Source: Rostratula benghalensis (lineage: Eukaryota; Chordata; Aves; Charadriiformes; Rostratulidae). Taken from it: DNA of 64,000 bases. This document shows positions 62,301 through 64,000 of the stretch, in pieces. Below the pieces are notes generated by a model, which saw only the letters and a program-made list of their open reading frames with translations, did not search any database and was not told where the DNA came from. The translations under genes were made by a program, and so were the position numbers. Position 1 is the first letter of the stretch. Every line of letters starts with the position of its first letter. Where the stretch lies: contig VXAI01000096.1 in NCBI GenBank assembly GCA_013399305.1, positions 928,849 through 992,848 on the forward strand, given 5' to 3'.

Positions 62301-64000
62301 GTGACCACGCTTTGCATCTCTCCAACAGACTGTGCTAGCTCATTCCTGCAGACAAGCTGAATTTGTGTGACTTCCCCAATAGTCCCAGAGTTATTTTGGT
62401 GAAATTGATGTAGGGGAAAGCATATGACCTGCTTCTGTCCCTACTGAGATTTGAGATGCCTCAATAAGAGCCCTGGGAGAGAGATGGAAGCTCCCAGACA
62501 GACTGGGATGCCACAACTCACGTTATTTGCCCAAGAAGGTAGCAGGACTTGATTTGAAGTCTCCAGTGTGTCTCCTGAGTTGCTTTTTCTGCTCACAGAT
62601 TGATTTAGGTGAGCTCAGGCCATGGTTTGCAGCCCACAATGAATCTGTCATTGTGTGTCAAAGTAATATGTGGAAGGTTGTTGTTCCTGACATTTGGGAC
62701 TGCGATTGCCATTAGGGTGGGGGGTGGTAACCTGAGCTCCTAAATACTTGCGTATTTTAATGATTTGCACACAAAGACTGGTTTTGTAGTGAAGTCAAAC
62801 ATTTTGGGGGTGTTTAGAAATGGAAATTGGGTGGAGCTCTCTTACAGAGTGTAAATGTAAAGCATGAAATAAGTTCATCTTTTTGCTTCAAATGCAGCAA
62901 AGCCAAATGGCATGGTATGACTGCATTAACGAGGTTTCAGTCCTTGTTTTGTTCCTAGCAATCTGGAGGCCATGCAGGTAGGATCAAATTCAACCCTCAG
63001 CTCAGAGAACATTAAATTTGCTCCATTGCAAAGCACCAAAACATAAATCCCATGAGGTTTTCCTGCTGCCACACAGGAGAGTTAGCATAACTGGTGTCCT
63101 GTCAGGACACCACACGTGTAGCAGTGAGGCTGTTTGCAGAGTCCTTCACTCTCCATGACAGAAATGGCCCCAGCAAATGCTAAATTGAAAATGACAAGTC
63201 ACGTTTGTGTTTTCTTTTGCAGTAATTGAGATTGACTTATGCAATAACACTTGCCATCAAATGGCCAAGTAAGTACAGACAAGGGGCTGGGTCGTTCTCA
63301 GAAAGCCACATGTGTTTGTATGAGTCTTACATAGAGGTGATTCTGTGTTTAGGGCTTCACAGAGGGCTGGGAGGAGGTGCCTGCTCATTACAGGTGCATA
63401 AATGTGAGTTCCATCCTCGGAACTCTCTTTGGTGCTAAGCTGCCATCCACTTTTCCTAAGGACTTGAGATAAATTCTTTTTAAGCTGCTTCTGTTTGTGT
63501 GGATGGGAGAAAGCAGAGACTCCAAGGTACTTCAAGTCTGGCATTATTCATGGAGCCAATCAGGCAGCCATTTACAAGCTCTTTTTGTCTTGCCTGACCC
63601 CACCAAGGAATTAAATAAGCTGATGGGCTGTGATGCCTTCTCCATCCATTACCTGGTCTCCTGTTTTGGGGTACTGGGACTATCCATCTCCGTTGTTCCA
63701 TGCAGAAGCATATGGGCATGGTAAAGGCATACTGTGCCAGGTGAGAAGCTTGTGCTTGGAGACCAGCTCCCTGGCCAGTGTGACTTGAGGATTCGGTACT
63801 GTAAAGAAATACACAGCAGCTTCAGGCATGTTCCTGCTGTCATTGTGGTCTCTAACTTGCACATGCCAGGCTTGTATGGTGTTTCCCACTGGCTGGGCAA
63901 ATCAGGAGGTGTCATCAGTGATTGTTAATCCCTTTCTTATTTCAGCTGCCTCAACAGTTCTGCTGATTCCCCACCTACATGCACCTGCTCTGCTGGGTAC
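23232..64000 (+). CDS. STAB1: Stabilin-1, 5' portion of the gene (41 coding exons, partial at 3' end)
   Basis: The 41 exons listed separately join into one open frame of about 1458 residues. Order: signal peptide (1-24); Cys-rich module ending in RGW and DCR (28-73); EGF-like block 1 (about 74-355); FAS1-1 (about 356-505); FAS1-2 (about 509-648); EGF-like block 2 (about 668-990); FAS1-3 (about 992-1127); FAS1-4 (about 1137-1270); Cys-rich spacer (1277-1327); EGF-like block 3 (1328 onward, cut). Exact matches to recalled mammalian stabilin-1 include [41 protein letters not shown] and [11 protein letters not shown]. Several EGF exons are phase 1-1; most FAS1 exons are phase 0-0. Stabilin-1 is a type I scavenger receptor of alternatively activated macrophages and sinusoidal endothelium, taking up acetylated LDL, SPARC and placental lactogen. 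STAB2 is the paralog to exclude; the NISCH neighbour and best-remembered matches favour STAB1. Numerous N-glycosylation sequons fit an ectodomain. Confidence 0.97.
23313..28416 (+). other. STAB1 intron 1 (5.1 kb)
   Basis: Non-coding. No CR1, tandem repeat or RNA gene recognised. It contains a 170-residue minus-strand open frame (25139-25651) with no recognisable domain, treated as chance. As the first intron of a cell-type-restricted gene it is a reasonable place for enhancers, but nothing visible proves one. Confidence 0.7.
28417..28553 (+). CDS. STAB1: STAB1 exon 2: N-terminal Cys-rich module
   Basis: Acceptor ctttttaag, donor cag|gtaagg, 137 bases (phase 0 to 2). The pattern [17 protein letters not shown], then LCPRGWLK and VRDCR, matches the mammalian stabilin N-terminal CDVKTTFVTHVPCTSCA / CPSGWL / DCR module in spacing and cysteines. 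Confidence 0.92.
30026..30141 (+). CDS. STAB1: STAB1 exon 3: N-terminal module into CCPGFWG
   Basis: Acceptor ttttttaag, donor atg|gtaagt, 116 bases (phase 2 to 1). It encodes [20 protein letters not shown] then [10 protein letters not shown], the stabilin/laminin-type CCPGxWG entry into the first EGF-like repeat. Confidence 0.95.
31341..31426 (+). CDS. STAB1: STAB1 exon 4: EGF-like repeat
   Basis: Acceptor cttgcctgctag, donor aag|gtcagt, 86 bases (phase 1 to 0). It encodes [19 protein letters not shown] and QNGTCIC, a typical stabilin laminin-type EGF with an NGT sequon. Confidence 0.96.
32354..32423 (+). CDS. STAB1: STAB1 exon 5: end of EGF-like repeat
   Basis: Acceptor ctcttctag, donor cag|gtaagc, 70 bases (phase 0 to 1). 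It encodes SGFGCQDC and [10 protein letters not shown], equivalent to mammalian GSACQEC / NRFGPDCQS. Confidence 0.95.
33204..33299 (+). CDS. STAB1: STAB1 exon 6: EGF-like repeat, symmetric phase 1-1
   Basis: Acceptor ctttgcag, donor aag|gtaaat, 96 bases. It encodes [18 protein letters not shown] then [12 protein letters not shown], one whole EGF-like module with an NGS sequon. Confidence 0.96.
33748..33864 (+). CDS. STAB1: STAB1 exon 7: EGF-like repeat, symmetric phase 1-1
   Basis: Acceptor gtgattccag, donor aag|gtgaga, 117 bases. It encodes [17 protein letters not shown], then [15 protein letters not shown], a six-cysteine EGF-like module. Confidence 0.95.
34550..34746 (+). CDS. STAB1: STAB1 exon 8: EGF-like repeat and start of the next
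   Basis: Acceptor ttaactgaag, donor gag|gtaagg, 197 bases (phase 1 to 0). It encodes [28 protein letters not shown], then [19 protein letters not shown], matching the mammalian order. NST is a sequon. Confidence 0.95.
34958..35091 (+). CDS. STAB1: STAB1 exon 9: EGF-like repeats
   Basis: Acceptor cttcccttag, donor cctac|gtaagc, 134 bases (phase 0 to 2). It encodes VSCVCKPGM, a Ser-rich linker, then [18 protein letters not shown]. Cysteine spacing agrees with mammalian stabilin-1 although the linker is divergent. Confidence 0.92.
36591..36718 (+). CDS. STAB1: STAB1 exon 10: end of EGF block 1 and start of FAS1-1
   Basis: Acceptor tgtctcttag, donor tttg|gtaaat, 128 bases (phase 2 to 1). It encodes [17 protein letters not shown], then the first FAS1 helix region ending NVARKVF. 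Confidence 0.93.
38044..38135 (+). CDS. STAB1: STAB1 exon 11: FAS1-1, first conserved box
   Basis: Acceptor ttttttacag, donor aac|gtaagt, 92 bases (phase 1 to 0). It encodes [17 protein letters not shown], the FAS1 box 1 (GPxTVFVPS). Confidence 0.94.
38703..38726. repeat. (TTTG)6 microsatellite
   Basis: Six perfect tandem TTTG units in STAB1 intron 11, followed by TTTA. Likely length-polymorphic. Confidence 0.97.
39238..39404 (-). mobile_element. Short CR1 3' fragment in STAB1 intron 11
   Basis: It begins tcacagaatcacagactatc and continues with the CR1 3' region (gaagggaccttgaaagatca, then acgcatccagacgggttttg). The match stops soon after ggagactccacaacctctct, with about 9 bases of the usual sequence missing before ttcca. 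Confidence 0.88.
39884..40006 (+). CDS. STAB1: STAB1 exon 12: FAS1-1 middle
   Basis: Acceptor tattccccaaag, donor cag|gtaaag, 41 codons, phase 0-0. It encodes [19 protein letters not shown] and [12 protein letters not shown], collinear with mammalian LCRQHIIAGQHILED / WTLAGQEITVTF. Confidence 0.93.
40007..41540 (+). other. STAB1 intron 12 (1.5 kb)
   Basis: Unique sequence with a pyrimidine-rich patch near 40430-40600. A 198-residue plus-strand open frame (40245-40841) has no recognisable domain and no matching splice logic, so I take it as chance. Confidence 0.7.
41541..41687 (+). CDS. STAB1: STAB1 exon 13: FAS1-1, second conserved box
   Basis: Acceptor ttattatccag, donor cag|gtatgc, 49 codons, phase 0-0. 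It encodes [17 protein letters not shown], the FAS1 box 2 (NGxxHxI), closing FAS1-1. Confidence 0.94.
41688..43435 (+). other. STAB1 intron 13 (1.7 kb)
   Basis: Non-coding unique sequence with a four-unit TGTTG repeat at 42518-42537. Nothing else recognised. Confidence 0.75.
42518..42537. repeat. (TGTTG)4 pentanucleotide repeat
   Basis: Four perfect tandem TGTTG units in STAB1 intron 13. Confidence 0.95.
43436..43498 (+). CDS. STAB1: STAB1 exon 14: start of FAS1-2
   Basis: Acceptor tcttcttgcag, donor gag|gtaaac, 21 codons, phase 0-0. It encodes [20 protein letters not shown], almost identical to mammalian stabilin-1 ([19 protein letters not shown]). Confidence 0.96.
44401..44514 (+). CDS. 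STAB1: STAB1 exon 15: FAS1-2, first conserved box
   Basis: Acceptor ttttttgcag, donor gag|gtgaga, 38 codons, phase 0-0. It encodes [20 protein letters not shown] and [12 protein letters not shown]. This is one of the most conserved stretches of stabilin-1. Confidence 0.97.
44898..44951 (+). CDS. STAB1: STAB1 exon 16: FAS1-2
   Basis: Acceptor tttccttag, donor gcg|gtaagg, 18 codons, phase 0-0. It encodes [18 protein letters not shown], matching mammalian LSKLQELVRYHIYNHG. Confidence 0.95.
46194..46216. repeat. Perfect inverted repeat, 10-base arms and 3-base loop
   Basis: CATTTCATGT (46194-46203), spacer aat, ACATGAAATG (46207-46216), in STAB1 intron 16 about 125 bases before exon 17. Confidence 0.95.
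46343..46423 (+). CDS. STAB1: STAB1 exon 17: FAS1-2
   Basis: Acceptor ttttcacttcag, donor gat|gtaagt, 27 codons, phase 0-0. It encodes [20 protein letters not shown] then INIS (a sequon), collinear with mammalian LTVEKLISKGRILTMANQVL. Confidence 0.95.
46725..46883 (+). CDS. STAB1: STAB1 exon 18: FAS1-2, second conserved box
   Basis: Acceptor tctgcatcag, donor aca|gtaagt, 53 codons, phase 0-0. It encodes [33 protein letters not shown] and EEQHKIV. The FAS1 box 2 is intact and the domain ends here. Confidence 0.97.
47650..47712 (+). CDS. STAB1: STAB1 exon 19: Cys-rich linker after FAS1-2
   Basis: Acceptor ccttaacag, donor atg|gtaaat, 21 codons, phase 0-0. It encodes [18 protein letters not shown], matching mammalian GSCVDCQALNTSTCPPNS including the N-glycosylation sequon. 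Confidence 0.96.
48561..48803. repeat. Long polypyrimidine (C/T) tract in STAB1 intron 19
   Basis: About 240 bases that are overwhelmingly C and T on the sense strand, with scattered CTCACTC and CTCCCT units and no single repeat period. It lies about 240 bases before exon 20. It generates spurious long open frames rich in Ser, Leu and Pro. Confidence 0.95.
49044..49145 (+). CDS. STAB1: STAB1 exon 20: Cys-rich linker
   Basis: Acceptor tttgtacag, donor acg|gtgagt, 34 codons, phase 0-0. It encodes [20 protein letters not shown] and CARYCNQTV, nearly identical to mammals. A long pyrimidine tract lies about 240 bases upstream. Confidence 0.97.
50094..50180 (+). CDS. STAB1: STAB1 exon 21: EGF-like block 2 entry
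   Basis: Acceptor ttatttcag, donor aat|gtaagt, 29 codons, phase 0-0. It encodes [20 protein letters not shown] and PCYGRGN, a laminin-type EGF entry almost identical to mammalian stabilin-1. Confidence 0.97.
50552..50663 (+). CDS. STAB1: STAB1 exon 22: EGF-like repeat
   Basis: Acceptor tttccttccag, donor aag|gttggt, 112 bases (phase 0 to 1). It encodes [20 protein letters not shown] and [14 protein letters not shown]. The donor is the least consensus-like in the gene (gttggt). Confidence 0.96.
51177..51360 (+). CDS. STAB1: STAB1 exon 23: EGF-like repeats
   Basis: Acceptor cacttgacag, donor caag|gtcagt, 184 bases (phase 1 to 2). It encodes [30 protein letters not shown] and [17 protein letters not shown], collinear with mammals. 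Confidence 0.96.
51619..51712 (+). CDS. STAB1: STAB1 exon 24: EGF-like repeat
   Basis: Acceptor gctcttcag, donor aat|gtaagt, 94 bases (phase 2 to 0). It encodes [15 protein letters not shown] and [14 protein letters not shown], matching mammalian CRCLDGFEGDGFSC / HPDRGGCSEN. Confidence 0.96.
52668..52826 (+). CDS. STAB1: STAB1 exon 25: EGF-like repeats
   Basis: Acceptor ttctcctggag, donor cag|gtatgg, 53 codons, phase 0-0. It encodes [37 protein letters not shown] and YIGPGQ. The coding sequence is noticeably GC-rich compared with its flanking introns. Confidence 0.95.
53680..53775 (+). CDS. STAB1: STAB1 exon 26: EGF-like repeat
   Basis: Acceptor tttacttgcag, donor ttg|gtgagt, 32 codons, phase 0-0. 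It encodes [20 protein letters not shown] and [11 protein letters not shown], equivalent to mammalian CTCKLGFAGDGYQC / NGGCHGL. Confidence 0.96.
54166..54261 (+). CDS. STAB1: STAB1 exon 27: end of EGF-like block 2
   Basis: Acceptor gtatttgcag, donor caa|gtaagt, 32 codons, phase 0-0. It encodes [20 protein letters not shown] and CYGDIL, the junction into FAS1-3. Confidence 0.96.
54874..54921 (+). CDS. STAB1: STAB1 exon 28: start of FAS1-3
   Basis: Acceptor tctgtttggaag, donor cag|gtaaga, 16 codons, phase 0-0: [16 protein letters not shown]. It matches mammalian ANAHFSIFYQWLK. Small but well placed and in phase. Confidence 0.93.
55742..55872 (+). CDS. STAB1: STAB1 exon 29: FAS1-3, first conserved box
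   Basis: Acceptor ttggacaacag, donor cag|gtatga, 131 bases (phase 0 to 2). It encodes [20 protein letters not shown] and [18 protein letters not shown] is the FAS1 box 1, as in mammals. Confidence 0.96.
56260..56371 (+). CDS. STAB1: STAB1 exon 30: FAS1-3
   Basis: Acceptor tcccttcag, donor ggc|gtaagg, 112 bases (phase 2 to 0). It encodes [14 protein letters not shown] and [17 protein letters not shown], collinear with mammalian AHFLQGALFEEEL / TLNPTTRWEI. Confidence 0.95.
56599..56676 (+). CDS. STAB1: STAB1 exon 31: FAS1-3, second conserved box
   Basis: Acceptor ctttttcag, donor aag|gtacgt, 26 codons, phase 0-0. It encodes IQNVSVVV and [13 protein letters not shown], the FAS1 box 2, with an NVS sequon. 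Confidence 0.96.
57042..57143 (+). CDS. STAB1: STAB1 exon 32: FAS1-3 end, FAS1-4 start
   Basis: Acceptor tttttccacag, donor gag|gtaagc, 34 codons, phase 0-0. It encodes [20 protein letters not shown] then [12 protein letters not shown], a Pro-rich hinge followed by the opening helix of FAS1-4. Confidence 0.95.
57638..57745 (+). CDS. STAB1: STAB1 exon 33: FAS1-4, first conserved box
   Basis: Acceptor tttttttttag, donor ttg|gtaagc, 36 codons, phase 0-0. It encodes [26 protein letters not shown] is box 1. Two sequons (NNS and NVT) are present. Confidence 0.95.
58240..58371 (+). CDS. STAB1: STAB1 exon 34: FAS1-4
   Basis: Acceptor gtggatttag, donor cag|gtaagg, 44 codons, phase 0-0. It encodes [34 protein letters not shown], collinear with mammalian VRHHVVLGEAL / NSLLGPAHWIVFYNHS. 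Confidence 0.95.
58543..58671 (+). CDS. STAB1: STAB1 exon 35: FAS1-4 end
   Basis: Acceptor tcctttgcag, donor aag|gtaacg, 43 codons, phase 0-0. It encodes [16 protein letters not shown] and [16 protein letters not shown]. The usual box 2 His is not present (NGVLIG instead of NGxxH); the recalled mammalian protein also lacks it. Confidence 0.94.
59543..59599 (+). CDS. STAB1: STAB1 exon 36: Cys-rich spacer after FAS1-4
   Basis: Acceptor ctgtgccctag, donor gtg|gtgagt, 19 codons, phase 0-0: [15 protein letters not shown]. It aligns with mammalian KCVNCTRRFRCTQG by cysteine spacing; short, so accepted mainly on phase and position. Confidence 0.88.
60401..60496 (+). CDS. STAB1: STAB1 exon 37: Cys-rich spacer
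   Basis: Acceptor tatatctgcag, donor ctg|gtaaga, 32 codons, phase 0-0. It encodes [20 protein letters not shown], equivalent to mammalian GCSYTCA before CCPGFFG. Weaker residue conservation but cysteines and phase fit. Confidence 0.88.
61585..61780 (+). CDS. STAB1: STAB1 exon 38: start of EGF-like block 3
   Basis: Acceptor ggttctctag, donor cag|gtgaca, 196 bases (phase 0 to 1). It encodes [55 protein letters not shown], closely matching mammals. Longer open frames across this exon in the other two frames are shadows. Confidence 0.96.
62133..62228 (+). CDS. STAB1: STAB1 exon 39: EGF-like repeat, symmetric phase 1-1
   Basis: Acceptor tcccctgcag, donor aag|gtacgt, 96 bases. It encodes [19 protein letters not shown] then [10 protein letters not shown], one EGF module matching mammalian [18 protein letters not shown]. 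Confidence 0.96.
63223..63268 (+). CDS. STAB1: STAB1 exon 40: small EGF exon
   Basis: Acceptor tcttttgcag, donor ccaa|gtaagt, 46 bases (phase 1 to 2): [15 protein letters not shown]. It is the counterpart of mammalian CPRKCDPNA. Small and less conserved, but it is the only piece that joins exons 39 and 41 in phase. Confidence 0.85.
63946..64000 (+). CDS. STAB1: STAB1 exon 41 (cut by window edge): EGF-like repeat
   Basis: Acceptor cttatttcag, phase 2 in. It encodes [19 protein letters not shown] and stops at the end of the window. It matches mammalian NCVQDSAGASTCACAAGY. Confidence 0.92.

Noticed and set aside
1..64000. Search for RNA genes, CRISPR arrays, viral insertions or bacterial-type operons
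   Set aside because: Nothing of the kind seen; the window is ordinary vertebrate gene and intron sequence with CR1 elements.

Overview
The window is a stretch of a vertebrate chromosome, most probably from a bird. Both genes have vertebrate exon-intron structure, and the intervening DNA carries five pieces of CR1 (Chicken Repeat 1) retrotransposon. Two of these pieces keep the avian-style 3' end seen as repeats of 'catagaat' on the + strand. The introns are short to medium in length and AT-rich. The species cannot be fixed from sequence alone.

Layout. Bases 1-13659 hold the last 12 coding exons of nischarin (NISCH, imidazoline receptor antisera-selected protein), entered in the middle of a leucine-rich-repeat exon and running to the natural stop codon. 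They encode about 1094 residues in an uninterrupted frame. A roughly 0.75 kb 3' UTR ends near an AATAAA at 14406. Bases 14.4-23.2 kb are intergenic: CR1 pieces, an A-rich run, a perfect 12-bp inverted repeat and a few splice-competent short open segments that I could not assign. Bases 23232-64000 hold the first 41 coding exons of stabilin-1 (STAB1, also CLEVER-1 or FEEL-1), from the signal peptide to an EGF-like repeat cut by the right edge. They encode about 1458 residues, also in one open frame. All exon junctions of both genes keep phase and all donors are GT.

STAB1 modules in order: signal peptide; Cys-rich N-terminal module; first EGF-like block; FAS1-1; FAS1-2; second EGF-like block; FAS1-3; FAS1-4; Cys-rich spacer; third EGF-like block, which is truncated. 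The remaining FAS1 domains, the link domain, the transmembrane segment and the cytoplasmic tail lie beyond the window.

How the genes relate. They are neighbours on the same strand, as in human 3p21.1, so this is conserved synteny rather than an operon-like unit. Nischarin is a cytosolic/endosomal integrin- and Rac/PAK-binding scaffold. Stabilin-1 is a scavenger receptor of macrophages and sinusoidal endothelium. I found no RNA gene, CRISPR array, viral insertion or new multi-gene system. The items most worth a second look are an open, cysteine-rich, splice-competent minus-strand segment at about 21.8-22.1 kb, a CR1 insertion ending about a dozen bases from a NISCH splice donor, and a 240-base pyrimidine tract ahead of a STAB1 exon.
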